Below the pieces are notes generated by a model, which saw only the letters and a list, made by a program, of their open reading frames with translations, did not search any database and was not told the origin of the DNA. From NCBI GenBank assembly GCA_963676605.2, contig CAXXSP010000034.1, forward strand, positions 1 through 64,000: a stretch of DNA of 64,000 bases. The letters run 5' to 3'. The position numbers and the translations under genes were made by a program. Numbering within the stretch: the first letter of the stretch is position 1; each line of letters opens with the position of its first letter. Positions 35,667 through 46,056 of this stretch are shown here, piece by piece. This stretch comes from SABI01 sp963676605. GTDB lineage: Bacteria > Spirochaetota > Spirochaetia > Sphaerochaetales > Sphaerochaetaceae.

Positions 35667-35696
35667 CCTGTGGCTAAATTGAAAATACTTGTGGCT
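35667..35696. repeat. CTGTGGCT-type direct-repeat pair next to copy 8
   Basis: CCTGTGGCT at 35667-35675 and CTTGTGGCT at 35688-35696, starts 21 bases apart. Confidence 0.65.
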
Positions 35697-36063
35697 GAAC
35701 AATTTAACGATATATTTATAACTTTATTAAATAACAAAATATATTCATTCAGTTAACTCATCACTCAATAAGTGAAATAGCATAATTTTACCTGAATATT
35801 GTACTGTTGTCTCTTGGTTTTAAACTTCCAACGGTGGAGTAAGAAAGCTCTGAATAGTTTGAATTGAGACGGGAACATTAATGAAAATCCGTAAAATAAT
35901 AGCATTCCCGATAATAATCTTAATCTAAATTGTTGGTGAATGAACCAAGATCCGCTAAGAGGGTATGAAGCACTCGAAGTATCCAAAATTGGAGGTTTTA
36001 GTGTCAGGAAAACCATGATAAAATCTGATAAATTAAACGTGGGAAAAAGATTGAGTATATGTG
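35697..36063. other. AT-rich spacer before the efflux operon
   Basis: No gene supported. It probably contains the promoter of the operon starting at 36064, but I see no strong box. Confidence 0.4.
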
Positions 36064-36504
36064 ATGTGTTATGTAATTAAAAGCAAAGAACAGTTGAAAG
36101 AATTGTGGACAAATATTTACAATACAGAGGGGAAACCTGACTGGTCTCATATCATTCCGTTCTATAGCGAAGACATTTTTTTCTGGGATTCCATTCAAAA
36201 GATTCACGGGATACATGAGTTTAAAGCAATGACAGAACGTCTGATTGCCCGGTCAAATAATCTCACAATGGATGTTGCACATATTTCTCAGAGTGATAAC
36301 ATTATCTTTCTTGAGTGGGTAATGACTTTGAGCTTTAAAAAATATCCGAATTCATCAGTGTATGGTACAAGCAGAGTAACTCTGAACGACCAAGGTAAGA
36401 TTATCGAACAGCGGGACTACTATGATCTGTGGGGTGATATTTTTGACAATATACCTCGTTTTGGGAAAATGTATAGGAAGTTTATGCATAAGAAGTTCGG
36501 GTAG
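36064..36504 (+). CDS. SnoaL/NTF2-like protein
   Basis: 146 residues. A cone-shaped NTF2 fold is suggested by the N-terminal helix, HIIPFYSEDIFFWDSI and the C-terminal strands (VYGTSRVTLNDQGKIIEQRDYYDLWG). The C-terminal YDLWG is common in SnoaL-like proteins that accompany SDR and FAD oxidoreductases. Start uncertain (GTG 36061 or ATG 36064, weak RBS). It is the first gene of an operon reaching to 45919. Confidence 0.72.
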   Translation: MCYVIKSKEQLKELWTNIYNTEGKPDWSHIIPFYSEDIFFWDSIQKIHGIHEFKAMTERLIARSNNLTMDVAHISQSDNIIFLEWVMTLSFKKYPNSSVYGTSRVTLNDQGKIIEQRDYYDLWGDIFDNIPRFGKMYRKFMHKKFG

Positions 36505-36518
36505 ATCAGGGGACGCAC

Positions 36519-37457
36519 ATGAATCCATATCTTAAAGAATACAGGTGGTCCAATATCGGGGCTATGATAAAAAACAATAAGGCAATTCCTCAAGAGGAAT
36601 TGAATGACTATAAAGGAAAACTTGTTGTCATTACTGGGGCGACTTCCGGTATAGGGTATGAAACTGCGAAACTTTTTGCTTCTAACGGAGCAGACCTACT
36701 GCTAATTAACAGAAATCAAGAGAAATCTGTCAGGGTGAAAAACCTCCTGGAGCAGCAGTATAACATCAGGTGTAGCATTCATGTTGCGGATTTTACCCGG
36801 CTTGAAGATATTCACATAACCGCACAGATGTTGACTGAAATTGACCGTGATATCTCAGTCCTAATTCATAATGCAGGAGTGTTTAATACACGCCTTCGAT
36901 TGACTCAGGACGGTATTGAGGAAGTGTTTCAGGTAAATTACCTGTCATCTTTTATCATCACCTATCTTATAAAAGAGAAGCTCATGAATCAGAAGAGTGC
37001 AAGGATTCTTCTTGTAAATTCTGAGGGGCACCGGTTCTCTCTCTCAGGACTGAATCTTGATGATTTGGTTTGGAAAAAGCATCATTATACCGGGTTGAAG
37101 AGTTACGGGGTGGCAAAAACTGCGCAATTACTTTCACTTTTCCCCTTCTCAGATTATTTTAAACACACAGGGGTCTCAATCAACGCGATGCATCCTGGAG
37201 ATGTGAAGACCAATATGGGGGAAAATAATGGTAAACTGTACAAATGGTTCAAGCAGTACCTTATAAATCCATCAGCTCGGTCTCCGGAAATTTCAGCCAA
37301 GGCTTTGTATTTTCTTGGAGTCTCGGAAGCCTTGGATGGCGTGACCGGCAAGTTTTTCAACCTGACAACAAAGGAAATTCCGGCTCCGCATGCGCTTGAT
37401 AGAAAGATGGCTGAAAAGCTTTGGGATATGAGCCTGAAATGGAGTAGTGTCACATGA
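36519..37457 (+). CDS. Short-chain dehydrogenase/reductase
   Basis: 312 residues. The nucleotide-binding TGATSGIG motif, NAG (LIHNAG), the catalytic Ser (VNSEGH) and YGVAK (Tyr-Lys) are all present, the classical SDR order, as in RDH/retinol-type members. RBS AGGGGA is upstream. The stop overlaps the next gene (ATGA). Substrate unknown; it probably acts with the FAD oxidoreductase on a lipophilic substrate. Confidence 0.9.
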   Translation: MNPYLKEYRWSNIGAMIKNNKAIPQEELNDYKGKLVVITGATSGIGYETAKLFASNGADLLLINRNQEKSVRVKNLLEQQYNIRCSIHVADFTRLEDIHITAQMLTEIDRDISVLIHNAGVFNTRLRLTQDGIEEVFQVNYLSSFIITYLIKEKLMNQKSARILLVNSEGHRFSLSGLNLDDLVWKKHHYTGLKSYGVAKTAQLLSLFPFSDYFKHTGVSINAMHPGDVKTNMGENNGKLYKWFKQYLINPSARSPEISAKALYFLGVSEALDGVTGKFFNLTTKEIPAPHALDRKMAEKLWDMSLKWSSVT

Positions 37458-39049
37458 ATCCTCATCACTACGACATTGTTATTATTGGCGCAGGGCTTTC
37501 TGGATTGACAGCGGCAGCCTACCTAGCTCGTGAAGGGAAATCGGTTCTGGTTCTTGAAAAGTATGCTGAAACAGGCGGCCTGGTGCAATCATTTGAGCGT
37601 GAAGGGTTTGTTTTCGATGCCGGAGCCCGGTCAATTGAGAACGCGGGAATTTTGAAACCTTTGCTTGCTGATCTGCATATCGAATTGGACCTTTTCGAAA
37701 GTCCTGTTTCAATTGGAGTCGAACAAGTTCTTGTTCATATGGATACTCCTGGGAGTATTGCTGTATATGAGAAGAAACTCGAGGAGCTTTATCCTGATTC
37801 TTGTAGGGGTGTAAAAAGGATTTTCCGTGCAATAAAGAAAGTATACAAGGAAATGCAGGTCATGTATGGGTTTGAAAACCCTATTTTCAAAGACTTCAGG
37901 AATGATCGAAAGTATCTATTTAAAGACATGATACCGTGGTTCTTTCGATTCCTGCTTGCAGTATTCCGGATGGGAAGATTGGACTCCCCAATCTATTCTT
38001 TTCTGTTGAAGAAAACAAATAATCATGCCCTTTGCGATATTATCGGTCAGCATTTTTTCAAAGGAACACCGACTTTTTTTGCATTAGGATACTTTTATGT
38101 CTACAGAGACTATCTCTATCCCAAAGGTGGAACGGGTACGCTCTCAAAAAAGCTTGAACAGAAGATCCGTGACTGCAAGGGGATCATACAATGCAATACC
38201 TCTGTAATTTCATTAGATCCTGCAAAGAAAATCATCACCGATGAATCCGGTAAAGAGTACGAATATACATACGCAGTGTGGGCCGCTGATCTGAAGTCTC
38301 TGTACAGAAATACTAAATCCGAAGGACTGGATATGCGTACTACGGAAACTTTTGAGAGGAGAGCACAGGAAATATATGCAAGCCGAGGGGGAGATTCAGT
38401 ATATTCTCTTTATCTGGCGGTTGACCAGGCCCCTCGGGTATTTGCCGATATTGTTCGACCTCACGCTTTTTACACTCCGGTGAGGAGAGGACTTGGTGAA
38501 ATCCATCTCACACAACTTGATAATCTGATATCAAAGGGAGCAGAAGCAACAAAGGAAGAGATCTTTGAATGGCTTAGAATGTATTGCTCGCTGACTACAT
38601 ATGAGATCTCTATCCCGTCCCTACGTGATCACAGCCTTTCACCTGAAGGAAAAACCGGGATTATTGCAAGCTTTTTGCTAGAATATGACCTCCTCCGTTT
38701 AATTCGTGCGTCTGGATGGTATGAGGAATGTAAGCTTTTTATCGAAAACGAGATGATTCATACTTTGAACACTACCCTTTTCGAAGGACTGCTTGATTCG
38801 GTTGAGATGGCTTTCAGTTCATCACCATTGAGTATTGAGAATCGATTCGGAAACAGTGAAGGAGGAATCACCGGTTGGACGTTTTTAAAGCAGAGCCCCG
38901 CTATCAACAGGCTTGTACGCATTCCTTATGCGGTAAAGACACCGATTCCAGATGTCTTCCAGTGCGGCCAATGGACATACAGTCCTGCAGGTATTCCGAC
39001 AGCAATCCTTACTGGGAAATATGCATCCGAAGCTATTCTGAAGAAGTGA
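37454..39049 (+). CDS. FAD-dependent oxidoreductase of the phytoene-desaturase/retinol-saturase type
   Basis: 531 residues. DIVIIGAGLSGLTAAAYLAREGKSVLVLEK is the dinucleotide-binding fold. The C-terminus QCGQWTYSPAGIPTAILTGKYASEAIL is the FAD-binding motif of the CrtI/carotenoid-like family. It probably oxidises or isomerises a lipid or polyene. The gene order NTF2-like, SDR, FAD oxidoreductase recalls envelope-lipid-modification operons, but no CFA or DUF1365 gene is present. Confidence 0.83.
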   Translation: MNPHHYDIVIIGAGLSGLTAAAYLAREGKSVLVLEKYAETGGLVQSFEREGFVFDAGARSIENAGILKPLLADLHIELDLFESPVSIGVEQVLVHMDTPGSIAVYEKKLEELYPDSCRGVKRIFRAIKKVYKEMQVMYGFENPIFKDFRNDRKYLFKDMIPWFFRFLLAVFRMGRLDSPIYSFLLKKTNNHALCDIIGQHFFKGTPTFFALGYFYVYRDYLYPKGGTGTLSKKLEQKIRDCKGIIQCNTSVISLDPAKKIITDESGKEYEYTYAVWAADLKSLYRNTKSEGLDMRTTETFERRAQEIYASRGGDSVYSLYLAVDQAPRVFADIVRPHAFYTPVRRGLGEIHLTQLDNLISKGAEATKEEIFEWLRMYCSLTTYEISIPSLRDHSLSPEGKTGIIASFLLEYDLLRLIRASGWYEECKLFIENEMIHTLNTTLFEGLLDSVEMAFSSSPLSIENRFGNSEGGITGWTFLKQSPAINRLVRIPYAVKTPIPDVFQCGQWTYSPAGIPTAILTGKYASEAILKK

Positions 39050-39170
39050 GATGAATGGAGCGGTCTTGAATTAGCCGTTTCGCAAAAGGAAAAAATGGAA
39101 ATATATTGACGTTGCGTTTTTTTGACTTTATATTTTTTTGTAATCATTTAAAATAATGGAGTTGGTATAT

Positions 39171-40022
39171 ATGAAACGTATTTTTCTGATCTTTATTATT
39201 CTCGGAATAACTATTACTGCCATTATTGCTGTCAGTTTCGAGCCTTTTGTGGAATATGAAACTGGTGCTATATCGATCCTGTCTCATGTCTACCAGAACG
39301 GCCTGAGCAAGGATGATCCTGGAACCCTTTTTGATTTTCGTAACGAAGGAGGGCAGGAACTGCTCTATCCCTTTACACGGTTTCAGATAGGAGCCCGTAT
39401 TGATGATCGTCATAGAGTATGGTTTTCGTACCAACCCCTGGAACTGACGACAAACGTGTTTTTCAAAGATGATGTTGAGGTCGGCCCGTATGTGTTTCCT
39501 GAGGGGTCGCCGATGGAGCTTACCTATAGTTTCCCTTTCTACCGGGTATCATATACATATGACCTTCTGGGTAAACATGACCAGGCTTATCTAGGCCCCG
39601 GAATGGTTCTTCAAATACGAAATGCATCTATCAGGTTTAAGCAACTTGATAATTCGGAAGGGGTTAGTGATCTTTATGTGACTCAGAATCTGGGTCTAGT
39701 ACCAGCGCTCTCTCTTTATTCTGAATACAGGTTTCCTGCAGGAATCATTATTAGTGCGGATATTGCCGGGGCATATGCATCCTCAGCATTATTTAACGGG
39801 GCGGATTTTGATTTCGAAGGATCGATTCTCGATGCATCGTTCCGTATTTCATATCAGTCAACTGATAAGATGCTTCTCTTTGCTAGCGTAAGATATTTTG
39901 GGGGAACGAGTAATGGAACAAGTAGTTACAGTGATGATTCATGGACTGTAAGTCCCTACAGATATTCTCAGAATAATATTGCATCCTTAACTGCGTCAGT
40001 GGGTTTGCATTCGACTTTTTAG
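39171..40022 (+). CDS. Outer-membrane barrel-like protein
   Basis: 283 residues with a signal peptide (MKRIFLIFIILGITITAIIA). The rest has alternating aromatic strands and ends ASLTASVGLHSTF, a C-terminal Phe typical of outer-membrane barrels. No family recognised. It lies between the oxidoreductase and the RND adaptor, consistent with an envelope-directed operon. RBS GGAG is upstream. Confidence 0.72.
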   Translation: MKRIFLIFIILGITITAIIAVSFEPFVEYETGAISILSHVYQNGLSKDDPGTLFDFRNEGGQELLYPFTRFQIGARIDDRHRVWFSYQPLELTTNVFFKDDVEVGPYVFPEGSPMELTYSFPFYRVSYTYDLLGKHDQAYLGPGMVLQIRNASIRFKQLDNSEGVSDLYVTQNLGLVPALSLYSEYRFPAGIIISADIAGAYASSALFNGADFDFEGSILDASFRISYQSTDKMLLFASVRYFGGTSNGTSSYSDDSWTVSPYRYSQNNIASLTASVGLHSTF

Positions 40023-40075
40023 GAGTCTTCAAAAATTACTGCACAAGTAGACATATGTTGCAGAAGGGAGTTTCG

Positions 40076-41185
40076 GTGAAACGATTATTTATATTAGGGA
40101 TGGCGATTGGCATTTTTACCCTTATATCCTGTCAGCGTATCCCGGAAGATATCGATAAACAAACAATGGATGAAGTTTCTTCCTCTACAATATTTAATGA
40201 GGATACGGGAATAACCGAATTTTCAGAGATTGTGACCAGAACAGCTCCCGTAGAAATACGGGAATTGAGACAGTTCGTATATGCGAGTGCCTCTGTTCGT
40301 GGTATCAATGAAGCCATCATTCGATCTGCGGTGCCGGGAACAATTGAACGGATAAGCTTCGATCTTGGAGATTTAGTTGATAAGGGGCAGGTTCTCCTTG
40401 TTTTAGACGATGGCGTTGCTGCATTGACCGTTGAGCAGCTGGAAGGGCAACGTGACATTCTTCTGCGCGATCTGGAGGTTCAGAATGTTTTGTATGAACG
40501 TGGGGCTGTAAGCCTTTCCGAAGTGACAAGGACAGAGTCATCTTTGAAGAATGTTCAAGCTCAACTTGCAGCCTCTGCCGAGACTCTTGCGGATATGGAT
40601 GTGAAAACTCCGATCAAGGGGCACGTTGGATACAGAGACGAAACTCTTGTTGTTGGAGGGAAGGTAAGTGCAGGACAGATCGTAGCACGAATTGTAGATA
40701 CGGAAAGAATAAGACTTCAGTTTCCCGTAGGTGAATCACAGATATTTCAGATAAGGAAAGGTGCTCCTGCATATATCACAATATCAACACTATACAAAGA
40801 TTATGAGATTGAGGGAAACGTGAGTGCTATCAGTGCTTCTAGTGATGAGAGTACCGGAGCGTGGCAGGTAGCTGTTGAAGCGGAGAATCCCGATTCCGAT
40901 ATCATAAGGTCAGGAGTTTCGGCTGATATAGCTGTGCATAACAGCAGTGCCCCTGCTGAATTCGTGGTCCCTAACGCAGCTATGGTAAACAGAGAGGCGA
41001 GAACGTATGTATATGTGCTTGAAAGTGAGAAAACTGCATTGCTACTTGAAGTTAAGGTGATTGATACATACGGTGATTATACTGCAGTTGAACCAGTTGA
41101 TTTCTCTATAGATCTTACCGGAAGGGACGTCCTGATATCCCGTCTGGACACTATCAGGAACGGTGATTCGGTTGTCACCCGTTGA
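40076..41185 (+). CDS. RND/HlyD-type periplasmic adaptor lipoprotein
   Basis: GTG start with GGGAG upstream, then a signal peptide ending in the lipobox LISC. A short alpha-hairpin flanked by the lipoyl-like IERISFDLGDLVDKGQVLLVLDD and VKTPIKGHVGYRDETLVVGGKVSAGQIV fits membrane fusion proteins (MFP). The beta-barrel and membrane-proximal regions follow. It overlaps the permease frame by four bases in the downstream reading frame. With the RND pump and TolC-like gene it makes a tripartite efflux system. Confidence 0.87.
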   Translation: MKRLFILGMAIGIFTLISCQRIPEDIDKQTMDEVSSSTIFNEDTGITEFSEIVTRTAPVEIRELRQFVYASASVRGINEAIIRSAVPGTIERISFDLGDLVDKGQVLLVLDDGVAALTVEQLEGQRDILLRDLEVQNVLYERGAVSLSEVTRTESSLKNVQAQLAASAETLADMDVKTPIKGHVGYRDETLVVGGKVSAGQIVARIVDTERIRLQFPVGESQIFQIRKGAPAYITISTLYKDYEIEGNVSAISASSDESTGAWQVAVEAENPDSDIIRSGVSADIAVHNSSAPAEFVVPNAAMVNREARTYVYVLESEKTALLLEVKVIDTYGDYTAVEPVDFSIDLTGRDVLISRLDTIRNGDSVVTR

Positions 41186-41211
41186 TGACTTTTCATGAGG
41201 AGCAGGAAACT

Positions 41212-44200
41212 ATGAAACAATCGTTACAACCGAATACCATTAGTATCGGACATTTCTCTGTTACAAAGCCGGTTCTTATAAATATTGTCATGATAACTAT
41301 TCTGGTTTTCGGTGCCCTTTCCCTCATTCAGCTTCCTCAGGAACAGTTTGCAGAAGTTCCTTTTTACTGGGTAAATATTATAGTTTCATATCCTGGGACT
41401 TCGGCGGAAGATGTTGAATCTTCAGTCACGGTTCCTATAGAAAACAGTTTCAGCGGAATCGGTAAGCTGAAAAGGATTGCCTCAACAACAACGGAGGGGT
41501 TATCAGTTGTTCGGGTAGAGTTTGATGACGGGATTTCAAATGATGAGTTCAGGACACTATACCAGGATGCACAGACGAGGATCGGTCAGGTATCGCTTCC
41601 TGACGGAACGCTTGATCCGGTAGTGGATGATTTCTCGTCATCAGATTTTCTTCCGGTTATCGAGGTCATTCTCAGTGGGAATATGTCTTATGAGCAACTG
41701 TACAACGAAGCGAATCTTCTCAAGGATAGGATTCTCAGGGTGGATCAGGTCAGTGATGTTGATATTGTTGGGCTTCCTGAAAGGCAGTTTCTAGTTAAGG
41801 TTGATCCGAAAAAGCTCGCAGCCTTAGGGGTCAGCATGAATGAGCTGGCCCAGGCTATACAGAGAGAGAATAGTGTCATCCCCGGAGGAAATCTAAGTTC
41901 AGGCAACCGGGAATACCTCCTTCGAACGCTCGGCTCTGTCCGTTCTGTTGATGATATCCGCAGATAATAGTTCGCAGGTCTCAAGATGGGGCTAGTGCGG
42001 TAAGGGTGGCTGACCTTGCAGAGGTGACTGACGGATTCGATCCTGATTCACTCATTAACCGGTATAACGGGGAGCCTGCGGTTTCCCTGAAAGTAATTAA
42101 AGTTCCAGGAGGAAGCAGCGTATCGGTGGTGGAAGGAATAAAATCCATTGTAGCTGAATTGGGGAAAGATCCCGGTTTTATTGGAACTCTCAGTTTGTTC
42201 AATGATTCTACCGTGCAGATAGCTTCGAGTCTTTCAGTTCTTGCTGTAAATGCTGGTATAGGTCTTGCTCTCCTGTTCATCATACTCAACCTTTTCATCG
42301 GACTTAGGAACGCGGCTATGACAGCTCTGGGTATTCCTGTATCCTTTGCTCTCACTTTTATAGTTCTCGACTATTTCGGCGAAACAATCAATACAAATAC
42401 TCTGTTTGGTCTTGTACTGGTTCTGGGGCTTATCGTCGATCATGCAATTGTTGTTATAGAGAATGCATACAGACTCCGTCTTGAAGGATACTCCAGGGAA
42501 AATGCTGCTATAATAGGGACTGATCAGGTAGTATGGCCGATTGTGGCAGCTACAGCGACCACTGTGGCTGCCTTTCTTCCTCTCATGATCATTCCCGGTA
42601 CGATAGGTAAATTCCTCCGTGTGATTCCTTTGACTGTCACCATCGCCCTTATAGTTAGCACAGCTGAGGCATTGATTATTCTTCCTTCTCATTTCGCAGA
42701 CTGGGGTAAAAAACGGGAGATTCAGGAGGGTGCGAAAGAACGTGGAGCCTGGTTCAACAAAGTCCGTGACGCATATTCCCAGATTCTTTCAGGTCTGTAC
42801 CGGTTTAAAGGAATTGTTCTTGTACTCGCACTGGTCATAACTGCAGGAGTTTTTTTCCTTGTAAGTATGCTAGAGACAGATCTCTTTAGTGCAGAGGACT
42901 TCAGTTACTTTACCATAGATATACAAACTCCGAACGGCTCCGCTATTGAAGCCACGGAATCTGTGGTAAAGGAATTCGAGAAGATCTTGTTTTCTGAAGA
43001 ATATAAAGGAGAGATCGCTTCAATCAGTGCCTCTGTCGGCTCTTCAACCTCGTCTGTTACTGGGAATGCCTCGAATCTGGCGGAAATCACTGTTGACCTG
43101 TATGAGCAGGATGAAGGAAGGGTGAGGAGCATTGATGCGATCATAGAGGACGTGCGGAGACAAACCTTTTATATAAGCGGGGTTGATGAAGTTTTCTTCC
43201 GTAAGGCGCAGAACGGTCCGCCTTCATCCGCACCGGTGGCATATCGACTCAGCGGAGATGACTATGATGAACTGATAGCAGCATCATCGATGCTGAAAAG
43301 TTATCTGGAAGATTATCCCGAACTCAATACTGTGGAAACGGATTACCAGACAGGTTCCCCGGAACTTCAGATTTCCCTGAACGCTGAGAGAGCCAGTGCT
43401 CTTGGAATTGATGCCTCAACTCTAGGCTCATTTATTAGAGCACGGTATGAAGGAATCGAAGCCGGGGTGTTTTTTGATAACAATATTGAGATCCCTGTTG
43501 TGATTACAACAGATTTAGAAGGCAGAGACTCTTACACAGGCCTTGAGCAATCGATTATACCCACATCGGACGGAAGGCTCGTTCCCTTCTCCTCTGTGGC
43601 AAAAATTGATCTTACGACCTCATACGGATCAATACGTAGAACTGATGGTTCCCGTGAAATACAGGTAACAGCATTTACTTCTGATGGTGTGGATACTGGG
43701 AAAGTGGACACCTGGGTAGCTTCATACTGGGAAAATTCTCTTCAAGATCGGTATCCAGGCGTGACCTTTTCTGCCGGAGGTGATTTTTCTGAGTTCAATT
43801 CTCTTCTTATGGATATACTGAGAGTGTTCCTGCTCGGGATATTCCTCATATATCTCATTCTGGGAGCACAGTTCAACAGCTATACCCAGCCCATGCTGAT
43901 TCTCCTGTCCGTCCCTTTCGCATTCGTAGGAGTGGTCCTATTCCTGTTCATTTCTAATACACCCTTCTCGACAACAGTGATGTACGCTGCAGTCGCACTT
44001 GCCGGTATTGCCGTGAATGATGCAATTGTTCTTATCAGTTTTATAAATGAACTGAGAGCCAGTGGAATGAGTATATCAATGGCAATACGGGAAGGATCAA
44101 AGAAAAGGCTTCGCCCCATTCTTCTCACCTCGCTCACAACCATCGGAGGGTTGTTGCCGACAGCAATAGGTATTGGAGGTGTTAGCGTTGTTTGGGGCCC

Positions 44201-44321
44201 TATGGCTTCCACGATTATGTTCGGTTTGCTCTTCTCTACCCTGAGTGCCTTGTTCATAATACCATTGTTATATGGACTTCTGTACGACAGGAAACAGGGT
44301 AAGAAAGGAGGTGCTTTATGA
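41212..44321 (+). pseudogene. RND-family efflux permease, split by a single-base frameshift
   Basis: The first frame (41212-41967) has TM1 and the N-terminal periplasmic part, and the second (from about 41962) has the rest, with 11 more hydrophobic segments, LVLGLIVDHAIVVIENAYRL (TM4 proton-relay Asp) and the C-terminal repeat. One base is missing near 41958-41966: the reading frame resumes as IIVRRSQDGASAVRVADLAEVTDGF. If the shift is real, the pump is inactive. ATG 41212 has AGGAGC upstream. The stop overlaps the TolC-like gene (ATGA). Confidence 0.85.
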
Positions 44322-45919
44322 AAAAATTTCATGTATTCCTGCTTGTGTTCACATTCGGGTGGTTTTCAGTTTTTTCAGGTTCTTCCTACCCTAAACTAGA
44401 CACAGAAGTTTCTATAAAAGCGATGGGGCCTGATCTCCTTGATGAAGATGCGCTCTTCCAATTTTTGGAAGAGTGGTCACCGGACACAACTGGTGAATTG
44501 TCATTGATTCAGGATGAGCTCCAGGACAGAAACAGAGAAATCAAGACACTTGAATCTGTCGCCGCAATACAGAAAATAAATCTGGAACGGACAGAAAGCA
44601 GTCTGTATCCGAAGCTGTCAATCAATTCGCCTCTGTACGGGTATGTTCAGAATACATCGCTGAATACCTCAGTCACTCCTCCAGTAACGGTCTCCCTTAC
44701 CAGCCACTCCTACGGACTTTCAGGTACAGTTTCCAAAAATCTTATAAGCGGGGGAAATGTATCCATGGATTTATCCTCAGCAAGTTCCGTACGTACCGTA
44801 GATGGTGGAACCACATGGACCTGGTATCATACCCCGTCCCTTTCTCTATCATTTTCACAGCCTCTAGGGATCAATGACAAGGTTGTTGACTTCAAGTACG
44901 GAGATGTAGAACGTGAAATGGAAGAGCAGGCATATGGCGTTGCCCTGAATACCGTTGAATTAAGTATTAGAGAATTAACACTTGAGGCACTTTCAATTCT
45001 TCAGCGGTATCAGAGTATGAGGGAACAGCGTTATATTAGTGTGAAATCAGTAGAGTTTCAAAACTTGTTATACGAGCGAGCTCTGGACAGAGAATCAAAA
45101 GGTGCAATAAGTAGAGATGCTCTGCATGACCAGTATCTCGCTTTAAATTCTGCTATTCTCGAAGTAGATGAGATCGATCGTCAAATTTCTTTGATTAAGG
45201 ACGCTCTGATCCGGCTCGCTCTTTCGGAGAATATGCAGTTTGAACAATTCCCTGAAATAACAAGGGAGGATATTGAACGAGTCCTTTCATTGTATGGTAC
45301 TGTCCTCATTTCTGATGCTGCCTATAAAGAAAAGGCCCTTTCAGCTAATACTGCATATAATCAAGCTATTCTCAATCATAAAAATGCTCAGTTGTCCAAG
45401 TTTCTTGGATCACCTTCGGATGCTCCTGTGATTTCTTTAGCACTGAATTACACTCCTTTCAGTACTCCTACTGCGGGCAGTTCTTTCACAGATAGTTTAT
45501 CAGGCCTGTTTTCTTCATCTACAGATCACAATATAAGTGTTTCAGTTCTGTTTAACGCCAATGATGTGTTTAGAGGGGAAAGAAAAAGACTTCAGCAACA
45601 GCTTGATCAACAGCTCATGCAATTTGAACTCGAAGTGGAGAGAGCCCGTGAAGAAGTGAGATTTTCACTTGAAGACCTTCAGCTACGTATTAATCAGTCG
45701 ATTAACACACTTGAACAACGGCTGAATGAGTATGTTCTTGCTGCACGACGATTGGAGAATGCTAAGATACGAAATTCATACGGGGTTTCAGATATTTTGC
45801 AGCTGCAGCAGAGCGAGATAACAATGTATCGTTCAGCTTTTTCTCTTCTTGATTCATTGAGAACTGTGTACATACTTGGGAACGAAGTTTTTCTTCCAGT
45901 CATTGACCTTAGCAACTGA
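44318..45919 (+). CDS. TolC-family outer-membrane efflux protein
   Basis: 533 residues with a signal peptide (MKKFHVFLLVFTFGWFSVFS). Two outer-membrane-efflux repeats are visible: the first coiled-coil (ISIRELTLEALSILQRYQSM), a beta-barrel stretch, and a second coiled-coil near DLQLRINQSINTLEQRLNEYVLAARR. GGAGG precedes the ATG. It is the last gene of the operon, with an IS element about 140 bases beyond it. Confidence 0.87.
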   Translation: MKKFHVFLLVFTFGWFSVFSGSSYPKLDTEVSIKAMGPDLLDEDALFQFLEEWSPDTTGELSLIQDELQDRNREIKTLESVAAIQKINLERTESSLYPKLSINSPLYGYVQNTSLNTSVTPPVTVSLTSHSYGLSGTVSKNLISGGNVSMDLSSASSVRTVDGGTTWTWYHTPSLSLSFSQPLGINDKVVDFKYGDVEREMEEQAYGVALNTVELSIRELTLEALSILQRYQSMREQRYISVKSVEFQNLLYERALDRESKGAISRDALHDQYLALNSAILEVDEIDRQISLIKDALIRLALSENMQFEQFPEITREDIERVLSLYGTVLISDAAYKEKALSANTAYNQAILNHKNAQLSKFLGSPSDAPVISLALNYTPFSTPTAGSSFTDSLSGLFSSSTDHNISVSVLFNANDVFRGERKRLQQQLDQQLMQFELEVERAREEVRFSLEDLQLRINQSINTLEQRLNEYVLAARRLENAKIRNSYGVSDILQLQQSEITMYRSAFSLLDSLRTVYILGNEVFLPVIDLSN

Positions 45920-46053
45920 AAAATGATTACTCAACCGATCCCTTGTCTCGAACAATATTTGATATGTTACTTCCTTTGAGAATTCTCTCGATAGTAACGA
46001 CCGGAACTGTCAGTGTCCTTAGAGCAGAGACCTGAGTTTGGCAAGATTGTTTA

Positions 46054-46056
46054 CTA
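46054..46056. repeat. Target-site duplication CTA, left
   Basis: CTA lies immediately left of the terminal repeat and recurs at 47672-47674. Confidence 0.65.
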
